Part shown: piece after piece, positions 25,309-35,246 of the stretch
How the letters are laid out: every line of letters starts with the position of its first letter
How positions within the stretch are numbered: position 1 is the stretch's first letter
NCBI RefSeq assembly: GCF_900101505.1
Contig: NZ_FMZI01000004.1
Location: 51,660 to 115,659, forward strand
Direction of reading: 5' to 3'
DNA length: 64,000 bases
From: Antarctobacter albus
Lineage (GTDB): Bacteria > Pseudomonadota > Alphaproteobacteria > Rhodobacterales > Rhodobacteraceae
Position numbers and translations under genes: made by a program
Notes under the pieces: model-generated
Seen by the model: only the letters and a program-made list of their open reading frames with translations
What the model was told of the DNA's origin: nothing
The model's database searches: none

Positions 25309-28300
25309 TCCGCGGCCTCCTTTTCGGTCGCTTCGCGGTCGAGCCAGTCGACCTTTTTCATCTTGCGGACGACGACGAATTCATCCCGGTTCGCCCCCAC
25401 GGTGCCGTAGTAGTTGAAGCCGTAGGATTGCTGGGCATAGCCGCCGATCATGTGGGTGGGTTTCAGCGTGGCGCGGGTCACCGAGTTGTGGATGCCCCCG
25501 CGCAGGCCGGTCTTTTCCGATCCCGGCGTGTTCACGATCTTTTCCTGCGCGTGATACATGAAGACCGTGCCGTCCTTCATGCGCTGGCTGACCACCGCCC
25601 GCGCCGTCAGCGCGCCGTTCACGTTGTAGGCTTCGACCCAGTCGTTGTCCTCGATCCCCGCCTTCTTGGCGTCGGTCTCGGACAGCCAGACCACCGGCCC
25701 GCCACGGTTCAGCGTGAGCATCAGCAGGTTGTCGGAATAGGTCGAGTGGATGCCCCATTTCTGGTGCGGCGTGATGAAATTCAGCACCAGGCAGTCGCCT
25801 TCGTCGTGGACATCCTTGGTGATGGTCTTGAGGTCGACTGGCGGGCGATAGCCCACGAACCCCTCGCCAAAGGCCCGCATCCACAGGTGATCCTGATACA
25901 GCTGCTGACGGCCTGTCAGCGTGCGCCACGGGATCAGCTCGTGCACGTTGGTGTAACCGGCGTTGTAGCAGACCTTTTCCGACTCGATCCCCGACCATGT
26001 CGGGCTGGAGATGATCTTGCGCGGTTGGGCGGCGATGTCGCGGAAGCGGATCTTTTCGTCTTCCTTCGGCAGCGCCAGGTGGGTGTGATCGCGCCCCGTG
26101 AACTTCGACAGCGCGTCCCATGCCTTGACCGCCACCTCGCCATTGGTTTCCGGCGCAAGCATGAGGATCACCTCGGTCGCGTCGATATCAGTGACGATTT
26201 TCGCGCAACCCTTGGCCGCCCCGTCAAGGTGCACACCGTTCAGGTCGCGCAGCGCCTGCACCTCGTGCTCTGTCTTCCAGGCGATGCCCTTGCCGCCGTT
26301 GCCGACCTTGTCCATCAGCGGACCAAGCGCGGTGAACCGGTCGTGGATCGCGGTGTAATCCCGTTCCACGGGGATATAGTTCGGCGCGGTCTTGCCCGGG
26401 ATCAGGTCGCATTCGCCCTTCTTCCAGTCCAGCACCTGGTCCTGGGCGATTTCCCCGGGCGTGTCGTGCAGGATCGGCAGCGCGACGATATCCGTTTCCT
26501 GCCCCAGGTAACCCGGCACGATCTCTTGCAGCTTCTTGGCAATGGCCTTGAAGATTTCCCAGTCGGATTTCGATTCATACGCCGGGTCCACAGCCGCCTG
26601 TAGCGGGTGGATGAACGGGTGCATGTCCGAGGTGTTCAGGTCGTTCTTTTCGTACCAGCTGGCCGTCGGCAGAACCACGTCGGCATAGACCGCGGTCGTA
26701 CTCATCCGAAAGTCGATGGTCACCAGCAGGTCCAGCTTGCCCTGCGGGCCGTCGGCGTGCCATTTCGCCTCTTTCGGCAGTTGCGCGCCCTCCTGCCCCA
26801 GGTCCTTGCCCATGACGCCGTGATCGGTGCCCAGAAGGTGCTTGAGGAAGTATTCGTGCCCCTTGCCGCTGCTCCCCAGCAGGTTCGAGCGCCAGACAAA
26901 CAGGTTGCGGGGCCAGTTTTCCGGCGCGTCCGGGTCCTGGCAGGACATTTCCAGATCGCCGGATTTCAGCTGCTCGGCCACATAGGCCGGGATCTCCTGC
27001 CCGGCGACCTTGGCGGCCTTGGCGACCTCCAGCGGGTTGGTCCTCAACTGCGGTGCAGAGGGCAGCCAGCCCATACGCTCGGCGCGGATGTTGTAGTCGA
27101 TCAACGAGATATCCCAATCGCCCTCCGGCGCGGTGGGGCTGACGATTTCATTCGCGGTCAGCGTCTCATAGCGCCACTGATCAGTGTGCGCATACCATGC
27201 AGAGGTCGAGTTCATGTGCCGCGGCGGGCGACCCCAATCCAATGCGAAGGCCAGAGGTTGCCAGCCGGTCTGCGGACGCAGCTTTTCCTGTCCCACATAA
27301 TGCGCCCAGCCACCGCCGGACTGACCCACGCAGCCGCACATCACCAGCATGTTGATGACGCCGCGATAGTTCATATCCATGTGGTACCAGTGGTTCATCG
27401 CGGCCCCGATGATGACCATGGACTTGCCGTTGGTCTTTTCGGCGGTCTGCGCGAATTCGCGGGCGACGTGGATGATCTTGTCGGCGGAGACGCCGGTGAT
27501 CTTCTCGGCCCAGGCGGGGGTGCCGGGCATGTCGTTCGCGTAATCATCGGTGACCCAATCGCCGCCCAGGCCACGGTCAAGGCCGTAGTTGGCACAGAAC
27601 AGGTCAAAGACGGTGGCCACCAGCGCCTCGCCCTCGGGCGTCCTGACGGTCTTGACCGGGATGTTGCGGGTCAGGACATCGGGGTGTTCGGCGTCAGTCG
27701 CGAACTGTTCGGTGGCCGCACCGCCGAAATAGGGGAAATCGACGCCGCGCACATCGTCATGATCCTCTTCCAGAACCAGCGACATCTTCAGGTGCGTGTC
27801 CGTGCCGGCTGCCTTTTCCTCCAGGTTCCACTCGCCATCCTCGCCCCAGCGATAGCCGATAGCCCCATTCGGAGAGACCAGCCCGCCCGACGTCCCGTCG
27901 ATGGCGACGGTCTTCCATTCGGGATTGTTCTCTTCGCCCAGCTTGCCGTCCAGATCATCGGCGCGCAGGAAACGGCCCGGCACAAGGCGCCCGTCCTTCT
28001 CCTCCAGCTTCACCAGCATCGGGAAGTCGGAGTACTTGCGGCAATAGTCCTCGAAGTACTCGGCCTGACGGTCGAGGTGGAATTCGCGCAGGATGACGTG
28101 ACCAAGGGCCATCGCCAGTGCCGCGTCGGTGCCCTGTTTGACGTTCAGCCAGACATCGCCGAATTTCGCCGCCTCGGAGTAGTCGGGGCTGATGACGGCG
28201 GACTTGGCGCCGCGATAGCGGGCTTCGGTGTAGAAATGTGCGTCGGGCGTCCGCGTCTGCGGCACGTTCGACCCCCAGAGCAGCAGGTAGCCCGCGTTGT

Positions 28301-29033
28301 ACCAGTCGGCGCTTTCCGGCACGTCGGTCTGTTCACCCCAGGTCATGGGCGAGGCCGGCGGCAGATCGCAGTACCAGTCGTAGAAGGACATGCAGACGCC
28401 GCCGAGCAGGCTCAGGTAGCGCGAGCCGGCGGCATAGCTGACCATCGACATGGCCGGGATCGGCGAAAAACCGAAAACCCGGTCGGGACCATAGGTCTTG
28501 GCGGTATAGGCGTTGGCGGCGGCGACGATCTCGGTTGCCTCGTCCCAGGTGGCGCGGACGAAACCGCCCTTGCCGCGGGTTTCGGTGTAGCTGGCCCGCA
28601 GGACGGGATCGTTCTGGATCGCGGTCCAGGCTGCGATGGGGCCCATGGTCTCGCGCATGCGGCGCCAGATCTTCATCAGGCGGCCCCGGATCAGCGGGTT
28701 CTTCACCCGGTTCGCGGAATAGAGATACCAGGAATAGCTGGCCCCGCGCGCACAGCCGCGCGGTTCGTGGTTGGGCAGACCCGCGCGGGTACGGGGATAA
28801 TCGGTCTGCTGGGTTTCCCAGGTCACGATCCCGGATTTCACGTAGATCTTCCAGCTGCATGACCCGGTGCAGTTCACGCCGTGGGTCGAGCGCACGACCT
28901 TGTCGTGCCGCCAGCGGTTTCTGTAGGTGTCTTCCCAGTCGCGGTTCTCGCGGGTCACTTGCCCGTGCCCGTTGGAGAATGTCTCCAACTCCTTGGACTG
29001 GAGGAAGTTCAGTCTGTCGAGCAGGTGGCTCAT
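25305..29033 (-). CDS. narG: Respiratory nitrate reductase alpha subunit (Mo-bis-MGD)
   Basis: The 1242-residue protein reduces nitrate to nitrite on the cytoplasmic side. The FS0 cluster ligands His51, Cys55, Cys59 and Cys94 are in place, and the molybdenum ligand is Asp223 in the WYCDLPPASP segment, matching Asp222 of E. coli NarG. The His rather than Cys first ligand marks it as membrane-bound Nar, not Nap. A Shine-Dalgarno GGAGA precedes the start. It follows the second narK gene by 66 bases containing a small hairpin (29062-29081). Confidence 0.98.
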   Translation of the reverse strand: MSHLLDRLNFLQSKELETFSNGHGQVTRENRDWEDTYRNRWRHDKVVRSTHGVNCTGSCSWKIYVKSGIVTWETQQTDYPRTRAGLPNHEPRGCARGASYSWYLYSANRVKNPLIRGRLMKIWRRMRETMGPIAAWTAIQNDPVLRASYTETRGKGGFVRATWDEATEIVAAANAYTAKTYGPDRVFGFSPIPAMSMVSYAAGSRYLSLLGGVCMSFYDWYCDLPPASPMTWGEQTDVPESADWYNAGYLLLWGSNVPQTRTPDAHFYTEARYRGAKSAVISPDYSEAAKFGDVWLNVKQGTDAALAMALGHVILREFHLDRQAEYFEDYCRKYSDFPMLVKLEEKDGRLVPGRFLRADDLDGKLGEENNPEWKTVAIDGTSGGLVSPNGAIGYRWGEDGEWNLEEKAAGTDTHLKMSLVLEEDHDDVRGVDFPYFGGAATEQFATDAEHPDVLTRNIPVKTVRTPEGEALVATVFDLFCANYGLDRGLGGDWVTDDYANDMPGTPAWAEKITGVSADKIIHVAREFAQTAEKTNGKSMVIIGAAMNHWYHMDMNYRGVINMLVMCGCVGQSGGGWAHYVGQEKLRPQTGWQPLAFALDWGRPPRHMNSTSAWYAHTDQWRYETLTANEIVSPTAPEGDWDISLIDYNIRAERMGWLPSAPQLRTNPLEVAKAAKVAGQEIPAYVAEQLKSGDLEMSCQDPDAPENWPRNLFVWRSNLLGSSGKGHEYFLKHLLGTDHGVMGKDLGQEGAQLPKEAKWHADGPQGKLDLLVTIDFRMSTTAVYADVVLPTASWYEKNDLNTSDMHPFIHPLQAAVDPAYESKSDWEIFKAIAKKLQEIVPGYLGQETDIVALPILHDTPGEIAQDQVLDWKKGECDLIPGKTAPNYIPVERDYTAIHDRFTALGPLMDKVGNGGKGIAWKTEHEVQALRDLNGVHLDGAAKGCAKIVTDIDATEVILMLAPETNGEVAVKAWDALSKFTGRDHTHLALPKEDEKIRFRDIAAQPRKIISSPTWSGIESEKVCYNAGYTNVHELIPWRTLTGRQQLYQDHLWMRAFGEGFVGYRPPVDLKTITKDVHDEGDCLVLNFITPHQKWGIHSTYSDNLLMLTLNRGGPVVWLSETDAKKAGIEDNDWVEAYNVNGALTARAVVSQRMKDGTVFMYHAQEKIVNTPGSEKTGLRGGIHNSVTRATLKPTHMIGGYAQQSYGFNYYGTVGANRDEFVVVRKMKKVDWLDREATEKEAAE

Positions 29034-29061
29034 CTGATGTCTCCGATTGTCTTGAGTGTGG

Positions 29062-29081
29062 GGCGGCCACGCCGGGCCGCC
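29062..29081. other. Hairpin between narK and narG
   Basis: A 7-bp perfect stem (GGCGGCC / GGCCGCC) with a 6-base loop lies in the gap between the second narK gene and narG. There is no T-tract. It may be an mRNA processing or stability element that separates transporter and reductase expression. Confidence 0.4.
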
Positions 29082-29099
29082 GCCAGAGGTGTCAGGGGA

Positions 29100-30497
29100 T
29101 CAGCAGGAAACGGGCGCGTTCTTGCGGCTGTAGAAGGCCCAGGTGACGACGACGCAGACCGCGTAGAAGGCCATGAACCCCCAGAGCGCGCCGTTCGGAG
29201 CCCCGGTCAGGCTGATCGAGGTGCCGTAGAACTTGGGGATGAAGAAGGCGCCGTAAGCCGCGATCGCCGAGGTGAAGGCGATGATGGCCGAGCTTTCCAG
29301 CTCCGACTGTTTCAGCTTCGCGGCGTCGTCCAGCTGCGGGTTCAGGCGCGGCACTTCCTGGCGCATGATCGAGGGGATCATTTGGAAGGTCGACGCATTG
29401 CCCACCCCGGTCAGGAAGAACAGCGCCATGAAGCAGGCGAAGAAGCCCCAGAAATTGCCCGCCGCGTTGGCCTCAGAGGGCAGGAACTGCAACACGCCCC
29501 AGACCGCGACGATCATGCCGACGAAGGTCCAGAAGGTTACGCGCCCGCCGCCGAACTTGTCGGAAATCCAGCCCGTGGCTGCGCGGCTCAACGCGCCGAC
29601 AAGCGGGCCGAGGAAGGCATAGGACAGCACATTCACATCCGGAAACTGCGTTTTCATCAGCAAAGGGAAACCGGCGGCATAGCCGATGAAGCTGCCGAAG
29701 GTCCCGGTGTAGAGCACGCACATGATCCAGTTGTGGCGGCGGGTGAAGATGACCGACTGCTCTTTGAACGAAGCGCGGGCCGACGCGATGTCGTTCATCC
29801 CGAACCATGCCGCCAGAGCCGACAGCGCGATGAAGGGCACCCAGACGAAACCGGCGTTCTGCAGGAACAGCTGACCGCCGTCGGACAGGTGCTGCGGCTC
29901 ACCGCCGATCGCGCCGAAGACGCCAGCGGTGATGACCATCGGCACGACGAACTGCATGACCGACACACCGGCATTGCCCAGCCCGGCGTTCAGCGCCAGC
30001 GCGTTGCCCTTGGTCTTTTTCGGGTAGAAATAGGCGATGTTGGCCATCGACGAGGCAAAGTTGCCGCCGCCGAACCCGCACATCAGCGCCAGGACCAGGA
30101 ACCAGACATAGGAGGTGTCGGGGTTCTGCACGGCGAAACCGATGCCAAGCGCCGGCAACAGCAGCGAAGCGGTGGAAAGCGTCGTCCAGAGGCGCCCGCC
30201 GAAGATCGGGATCATGAAGCTGTAGAAAATCCGCAGCGTCGCGCCAGACAGTCCCGGCAGCGCCGCCAGCCAGAACAGCTGGTCGGTGGAATAGGCAAAG
30301 CCGATGGCGGGCAGCTTGGCCACGACGACCGACCAGACCATCCAGACCGAAAAGGCCAGCAACAGGTTGGGGATCGAGATCCAGAGGTTGCGGGTGGCGA
30401 TGGCCCGGCCCTGGCTTGCCCAGAACTGCGGGTCTTCGGGGCGCCAATCTTCGAGCGTGTGCCCGCTGTTGGCGCTTGAGGCCTCGGTGATAGCCAT
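29100..30497 (-). CDS. narK: Nitrate/nitrite transporter, NarK/NarU type (MFS)
   Basis: The start chosen is the ATG at 30497, giving 465 residues that open with MAITEASS and then the NarK-typical LEDWRPEDPQFWASQGRA. Twelve membrane helices and both nitrate-signature stretches (GFGGGNFASSMANIAYFYPKK and GFVFA-region equivalents) are seen. Residues match the E. coli NarK/NarU branch, which mainly exchanges nitrate for nitrite. It is the second transporter of the operon, ahead of narG. Confidence 0.9.
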   Translation of the reverse strand: MAITEASSANSGHTLEDWRPEDPQFWASQGRAIATRNLWISIPNLLLAFSVWMVWSVVVAKLPAIGFAYSTDQLFWLAALPGLSGATLRIFYSFMIPIFGGRLWTTLSTASLLLPALGIGFAVQNPDTSYVWFLVLALMCGFGGGNFASSMANIAYFYPKKTKGNALALNAGLGNAGVSVMQFVVPMVITAGVFGAIGGEPQHLSDGGQLFLQNAGFVWVPFIALSALAAWFGMNDIASARASFKEQSVIFTRRHNWIMCVLYTGTFGSFIGYAAGFPLLMKTQFPDVNVLSYAFLGPLVGALSRAATGWISDKFGGGRVTFWTFVGMIVAVWGVLQFLPSEANAAGNFWGFFACFMALFFLTGVGNASTFQMIPSIMRQEVPRLNPQLDDAAKLKQSELESSAIIAFTSAIAAYGAFFIPKFYGTSISLTGAPNGALWGFMAFYAVCVVVTWAFYSRKNAPVSC

Positions 30498-30651
30498 TTC
30501 AGTGTCCTTCCTTGGCAATGTCGGCTGCCGCGTTGCAGCCGGAATGGGGTCATGAAGGTGCGGGGGGCCGGTCGGGTCGCGCCACGCGCCCGTTTCAGGG
30601 GTCCCCCGGTGGGGGCGGGCCACGCCATTGCGACCCGCCAGGGTTCAGGAG

Positions 30652-32061
30652 TTATTCGGCGGGCGTCGCGCCCGGCTTGCCGCCCAGGGCCTTGATGCCT
30701 TCTTCGAGCGCTTCGTTCGCCTCGATGGCCTTCTTGCGCAGCGTGTCGATGTTGGCGGCGGCAAAGGCGGCACGTTGCTCTGTTTCCTGTTCGGCGGAGA
30801 ACCGCACGAAGAAGGCAAGGAACGAGGCGCAGCTGACCACGATGCCGAGGATCAGGAAGGCTTCGGACCAGTCGATCATGTTCTTGAACAGGAACCCGGC
30901 CAGAACCGCCCCGGCATTGCCGCCCGCGCCGACCACACCGGCCACCGCGCCCAGCGCCTTCTTGTTGACGAAGGGCACCACGGAATAGGTCGCACCTTCG
31001 GCCATCTGCGTGAACAGCGAGAAGACGATTAGCGAGGGTAGCGCCAGGAAGAGCACATGCATCTGGCTGAAGATCATCAGCGCAATGCCTTCGAACAACA
31101 GGCAGATGAACAGCCAGACGCTGCGACCCCGCAGGCCCCAGAGGGCGCCGAAGTTGTCACCGAAGATCCCGCCCAGCGTGCGGGCAAAGAGGTTCATCAG
31201 GCCAAAGGATGCCGCCACGAAACCGGCCGCCACCAGGCTGAGGTCGAAGTAGTCGAAAAAGTACAGCGCCGCGACGTTGTTGACCGTCAGTTCGATGCCA
31301 AAGCAGCAGCCGTAGATCACGAACAGGATCCAGACGCGGGGGTCACGCAGGGCCCTTTTAAAGTTTCCGGTGACTTCCCTTTTCTGCTCCATCTTGCCGG
31401 CGGCGCGCAACTCGTCGAAGTTCCCGTCGGGGGCATCCTGGGTCAGGAAATAGTAAGCAATGCCGATCAGGAGGATGATCGTGCCGACCACGACCATTGC
31501 CAGGCGCCAGCCCACCGCCTCGGAAAAGCCGAAGCCCACGACAAAGACCGAGAAAAGCAGCGGCATGACAAATTGCGTGACGCCGCCACCGAGGTTGCCC
31601 CACCCGGCCGAGGTCGCATTCGCCTGCCCCACCACGTTGGGCGCGAACATGACCGTGGTGTGGTACTGCGTGATGACGAAAGCCGCGCCGATCCCGCCGA
31701 TCAGCACCCGGAACAGCAGAAAGGACTCGAAGTTCCACGACAGGCCGATGCCCATCACCGGGAAGGCGCCGAGGATCAGCAGCCAGGTATAGGCCTTGCG
31801 CGGCCCGATGCGGTCGCACAGCCAGCCGATGAAGAGGCGCGCGAAAATCGTGATCGATACCGACCCGATGATCGCCCAGCCGATCTGATCCTTGGTCAAC
31901 TGCAGTTCGTCGCGCACGACCGTCATCAGCGGCGCGATGCCGAACCATGCGAAAAAGCACGAGAAAAAGGCGAACCACGTCATGTGGAACGTCCGCATCT
32001 GAACCATCTTCACGTTGAAGAAGTTTCGCCACAACGACGTGGCCTTGTTCTGTATTTCCAT
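30652..32061 (-). CDS. narK: Nitrate/nitrite transporter, NNP-family MFS
   Basis: The 469-residue MFS protein opens with a short cytoplasmic N-terminus and then FHMTWFAFFSCFFAWFGIAPLM, typical of the NNP nitrate transporters. It is a different branch from the second copy downstream, so the operon carries one of each type as in Paracoccus, where they are fused. The start follows GGAGGGACAG. The FNR-type box at 32140-32153 is 79-92 bases upstream. Confidence 0.9.
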   Translation of the reverse strand: MEIQNKATSLWRNFFNVKMVQMRTFHMTWFAFFSCFFAWFGIAPLMTVVRDELQLTKDQIGWAIIGSVSITIFARLFIGWLCDRIGPRKAYTWLLILGAFPVMGIGLSWNFESFLLFRVLIGGIGAAFVITQYHTTVMFAPNVVGQANATSAGWGNLGGGVTQFVMPLLFSVFVVGFGFSEAVGWRLAMVVVGTIILLIGIAYYFLTQDAPDGNFDELRAAGKMEQKREVTGNFKRALRDPRVWILFVIYGCCFGIELTVNNVAALYFFDYFDLSLVAAGFVAASFGLMNLFARTLGGIFGDNFGALWGLRGRSVWLFICLLFEGIALMIFSQMHVLFLALPSLIVFSLFTQMAEGATYSVVPFVNKKALGAVAGVVGAGGNAGAVLAGFLFKNMIDWSEAFLILGIVVSCASFLAFFVRFSAEQETEQRAAFAAANIDTLRKKAIEANEALEEGIKALGGKPGATPAE

Positions 32062-32139
32062 CTGTCCCTCCGGCTACGCGGGCCGCCGTTCCGGCCACGT
32101 GTCAGGGAGTGGTTGACCATGCCTCGTCGCACCTCATGG

Positions 32140-32153
32140 TTGATCCATGTCAA
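32140..32153. promoter_or_regulatory. FNR/NarR-type box upstream of the nar operon
   Basis: TTGATCCATGTCAA fits TTGAT-N4-ATCAA with one mismatch. It sits 79-92 bases upstream of the first narK start. An activating site for FNR or the divergent Crp/Fnr protein is the likely function. Confidence 0.75.
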
Positions 32154-32254
32154 GCTTCGGGTGTAGCGAGGGCAAAACAAGTTGGCCGCTAACATCGCGC
32201 AAGTCGGCTCTTTTGGTCAATCAAGCCGATCGTCGAAATGGATCAAGCCTTGAT

Positions 32255-32268
32255 TTGACAATTATCAA
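32255..32268. promoter_or_regulatory. FNR-type box upstream of narR
   Basis: TTGACAATTATCAA fits TTGAT-N4-ATCAA with one mismatch. It lies 35-48 bases before the Crp/Fnr gene start. An adjacent odd palindrome (ATCAAGCCTTGAT, 32242-32254) may be a second, imperfect element. Confidence 0.7.
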
Positions 32269-32302
32269 GTGAGATGGTCGGAGCCAGACACGCCGAGGAC
32301 AC

Positions 32303-33013
32303 ATGCCACTCAGAACCAGCCAGAACGAATCGTCGGAACTGCGCAAGCTCGACCTGTTTTCGGACATGGAGGACGCGCATTTCGAAACGCTCATGCGTGG
32401 GGCCTACGTACAGAATTTCCCCCCGGCCATCGAACTGATCAGCGAGGGCGAACCCAGCGACTTTCTGCACGTGGTGATCGAAGGCTCGGTCGAGCTGTTC
32501 GCCGGATGGAGCACGCGCGAAACGACGATGGCGACGGTCCGGCCGGTCTCGACCTTCATCCTTGCCGCGACCATCAAGGATGCCCCCTACCTTATGTCCG
32601 CGCGCACGCTGGAGAAATCGCGCATCGTTCTGTTGCCCTCGTCCGACGTGCGCGCGGTATTCGACCAGGACCAGGAATTCGCCCGCGCCGTCGTGACGGA
32701 ACTTGCGCAGTGTTACCGACACGTCGTCAAGCACTCCAAGAACCTCAAGCTGCGGACGTCCCTGGAACGGCTGGCCAACTACCTGATACGCTGCGCCGAA
32801 ACGTCGAAAGATCCGACGCTGTTCGATCTGCCGATCGAGAAACGGCGCCTTGCCTCCTTCCTTGGGATGACCCCGGAAAACCTCAGCCGGGCGATCAAGG
32901 CGCTGAAGGAGTACGGCGTTGTCATCAACGGACAGAGCGTCGGGATCGCGGACGACACGGATCTGCGCCGCCTGGCCAAGCCGACACCGCTCATCGACGA
33001 TCCCAGCCACTAG
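32303..33013 (+). CDS. narR: Crp/Fnr-family regulator, NarR-like
   Basis: The 236-residue protein has an N-terminal cyclic-nucleotide-binding-type barrel and a C-terminal helix-turn-helix (LASFLGMTPENLSRAIKAL). The cysteine set that binds the FNR 4Fe-4S cluster is missing, as in Paracoccus NarR, which responds to nitrate/nitrite. It is divergent from the nar operon and the recognition helix residues (ExxSR: ENLSR) fit binding to TTGA half-sites. Naming follows position and missing cysteines, so narR is likely but not certain. Confidence 0.78.
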   Translation: MPLRTSQNESSELRKLDLFSDMEDAHFETLMRGAYVQNFPPAIELISEGEPSDFLHVVIEGSVELFAGWSTRETTMATVRPVSTFILAATIKDAPYLMSARTLEKSRIVLLPSSDVRAVFDQDQEFARAVVTELAQCYRHVVKHSKNLKLRTSLERLANYLIRCAETSKDPTLFDLPIEKRRLASFLGMTPENLSRAIKALKEYGVVINGQSVGIADDTDLRRLAKPTPLIDDPSH

Positions 33014-33144
33014 ACGGAAACGGCCTGTCAGTAAATCTACGATGGGATCGAGGCAGAAACCCTCTGGCGGGGCGCGCTGTTGCGCATTGACCGGCAGGGT
33101 TTGCCACGTGCGGTTGCCGCCCCGACCCGGATCGGAGACCTGGA

Positions 33145-33945
33145 CTAGGGGGCGCCCTGCCCCGCAATGCCCCGAACCAAACGCACCCCCAGGAAATCCG
33201 GCGGCAGCCCGGCTGCGCACCCTCCGACGCTGGCATCGCGGATGAAGTCGATGACAACGGCGCGGTGCTGTCCCCCGACGATGCGGGCGGCGCAGTAAGG
33301 CGCGGCTGTTATCACCCGGCCCTTCCCATCCAGTGTCCCGTATTGCATGCATCCGTCCGTCCACTCCCAGACAAGGTCGGAGATACCGGAGAGTCCAAGG
33401 CTGTTGGTTTCCGAAACGTCCCGGCCGGAGAGTTGGGCACGTCCGCGCAAAGACACCCCCGCCTCGTAGCTTTGCAGCATGCGTTGCCCCGGGTCGCGCC
33501 CGTCACTGCGGGCCAATGCTTCGCCAAACCCCTCGGCCGCGGCGCGCTGCCATTCAAGATCGGTCGGAAGCCGCCAGCGCTCTCCCGTGCGGATCGACAG
33601 CCATGCGGCATAGGCCTGCGCGTCATACCAGTTGAGATGTGTCTGCGGAGCGTCGCCCGCACCACCCCGTGGCGTTTCCTTGCAGGCACCGTCTGCAACA
33701 CATTCGGAATAGTCGCCGCGCGACACCTGCCGCTGCATGATGTCGAAGGCGGGCACGGTGATCCTTTGGACAGCGGGCGTCTTTGCTGTCCCGGCGTTCT
33801 GAAAGCTGCCTTCGGGGCGGTAGTCGATCTCGCCGGTCGGCACCCGGACGGTTTCCGGGCCGGGCAATTGCGGCGGGATCGGGGTAAGCGTGACACCAAG
33901 AACACCGAAAGCCGCCAAAGCGGACACAAGAAGAACGCCTTTCAT
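33145..33945 (-). CDS. nirV: NirV-like formylglycine-generating-enzyme-fold protein
   Basis: The 266-residue protein starts with a signal peptide or anchor (VLLVSALAAFGVLGVTL) and has the FGE/SUMF1 fold (FDIMQRQVSRGDYSECVAD, THLNWYDAQAYAAWLS, GERWRLPTDLEWQRAAAEG, and FLGVRLVR at the end). It lies just downstream of nirK on the same strand, as nirV does in Rhodobacter. Its exact function is unknown; FGE relatives modify cysteine, and this one may aid NirK maturation. Confidence 0.85.
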   Translation of the reverse strand: MKGVLLVSALAAFGVLGVTLTPIPPQLPGPETVRVPTGEIDYRPEGSFQNAGTAKTPAVQRITVPAFDIMQRQVSRGDYSECVADGACKETPRGGAGDAPQTHLNWYDAQAYAAWLSIRTGERWRLPTDLEWQRAAAEGFGEALARSDGRDPGQRMLQSYEAGVSLRGRAQLSGRDVSETNSLGLSGISDLVWEWTDGCMQYGTLDGKGRVITAAPYCAARIVGGQHRAVVIDFIRDASVGGCAAGLPPDFLGVRLVRGIAGQGAP

Positions 33946-34016
33946 CTGCCAGTCCTCACGTCGTGAAAGGGACGGCCACGGCGGTGGCCATCCCGGTGTT
34001 CCGCGCGGTTATGCCT

Positions 34017-35135
34017 TCAGGTGACGATGGCGGTCGGGGCCACGACCTGCTCCATCAGGTCGTTGTCCCATGCGCCCTCGACTTTCACATGGGCGGTGGC
34101 GCCAAGGTTCACCGCCTCGATCAGGTTGTGGTTCACATAGGCGTAGACGCCGGGCTGAAGGAACCCGTAGAGCGCCGCCGCGGCAGAGCCGCCGCGAATG
34201 AACCATGTTTCCAGGTCGCGCAGCGGGGCGTTGTTGAACTTGCCCTCTTCCCAGACAAGGTCGCCATGCCCGCCAATCAGGTGCGGGCGCGAGTCCCGGT
34301 TGGCCTGGCTGTGGACGAACAACACCTTTTCACCGACGTTCGCGGTCATCGCGTTGTCGCCGGTCAGCGCCCCCACCCTGCCGTTGAACACGACATGGGT
34401 CGGGATCAGGCCATTCATCACCGCCTCGCTCTCGGGATAGCTTTCGGCCAGATCGGAGAAGCGCTTGTAATTGCCGTCCGCGTCCTTCGGGATATAGAGA
34501 TCCTGCTCACCGATATAGTAGACGCGGTCGTATCGCACGGGGTCGCCGTTGTGATCGGTGAGCCCGTTGCGCGGCAGGACCATGATGGCGCCGTTCATGC
34601 CGGAGACGACATGCCAGGGGATCATGGGGCCACCGGGCGCGCAGTGGTAAACAAAGGTCCCCGGGCGCGTCGCCTTCCACCGCAGAACGGTCATCTCGCC
34701 CGGTGCCACATGGGTCAGCGCACCGCCGCCCAACGCACCGGTGGACGAGTGAAAGTCGATGTTGTGCGGCATCATGTTGGTGCCGGGATTGATGAGCGTC
34801 AGCTCGACATAGTCGCCTTCATGCACCACCATCAGCGGTCCCGGCATGGAGCCGTTGAACGTCATGGCCTGCACCCAGGCCCCGCTGTCGACTTGCATTT
34901 CCTTTTCCTCGATCGTCATGGTGAATTCGACGATCCGCGGTGCGCCGGGTGCGACCTGTTCGTGTTCGTGAACGAAGGGGGGCGCGACGAGGTCGCGCTT
35001 GATCCGCGTCAGGCGCGACAGGTCCGTCTTCGCCGCGGCGGGGGTGAGCGCCTGCCTGGCATCTGCCGTCTTCGCGAGGAACGGGGTCGCCGCAGCTCCG
35101 GACAGGCCCAGCAGGGTGGCTCTTCGGGTAAGCAT
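34017..35135 (-). CDS. nirK: Copper-containing nitrite reductase
   Basis: The chosen start is the ATG at 35135, which begins a twin-arginine-like signal ([18 protein letters not shown]) and gives 372 residues. The type 1 copper ligands are His124, Cys165, His175 and Met180; type 2 ligands include His129 and His164, with Asp127 as the catalytic aspartate. It reduces nitrite to NO in the periplasm, probably fed by the nearby pseudoazurin. The perfect NnrR box at 35202-35215 lies 67-80 bases upstream. Confidence 0.97.
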   Translation of the reverse strand: MLTRRATLLGLSGAAATPFLAKTADARQALTPAAAKTDLSRLTRIKRDLVAPPFVHEHEQVAPGAPRIVEFTMTIEEKEMQVDSGAWVQAMTFNGSMPGPLMVVHEGDYVELTLINPGTNMMPHNIDFHSSTGALGGGALTHVAPGEMTVLRWKATRPGTFVYHCAPGGPMIPWHVVSGMNGAIMVLPRNGLTDHNGDPVRYDRVYYIGEQDLYIPKDADGNYKRFSDLAESYPESEAVMNGLIPTHVVFNGRVGALTGDNAMTANVGEKVLFVHSQANRDSRPHLIGGHGDLVWEEGKFNNAPLRDLETWFIRGGSAAAALYGFLQPGVYAYVNHNLIEAVNLGATAHVKVEGAWDNDLMEQVVAPTAIVT

Positions 35136-35201
35136 CTTTCTCTCCTTTCGTGTAGACGATGCTGTCTGGTCCAAGAGTATGCCGACGGGCCGAGACAAAC
35201 G

Positions 35202-35215
35202 TTGCGGTTTCGCAA
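35202..35215. promoter_or_regulatory. NnrR/Dnr box upstream of nirK
   Basis: TTGCGGTTTCGCAA is a perfect TTGCG-N4-CGCAA, the known recognition sequence of NnrR-type NO-responsive regulators. It sits upstream of nirK and downstream of the nnrS stop. Confidence 0.85.
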
Positions 35216-35246
35216 CCTTCTGAGCGTAAGAGAAAAATTCGGGCCC

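Noticed and set aside
26607..28862. 751-codon open frame antisense to narG
   Set aside because: It has no recognisable protein and mirrors the codon bias of narG; such antisense frames are common in GC-rich genes.
29100..30623. Longer 507-residue form of the second NarK
   Set aside because: The added residues are Arg/Pro-rich and unlike NarK. The ATG at 30497 gives the family-like start.
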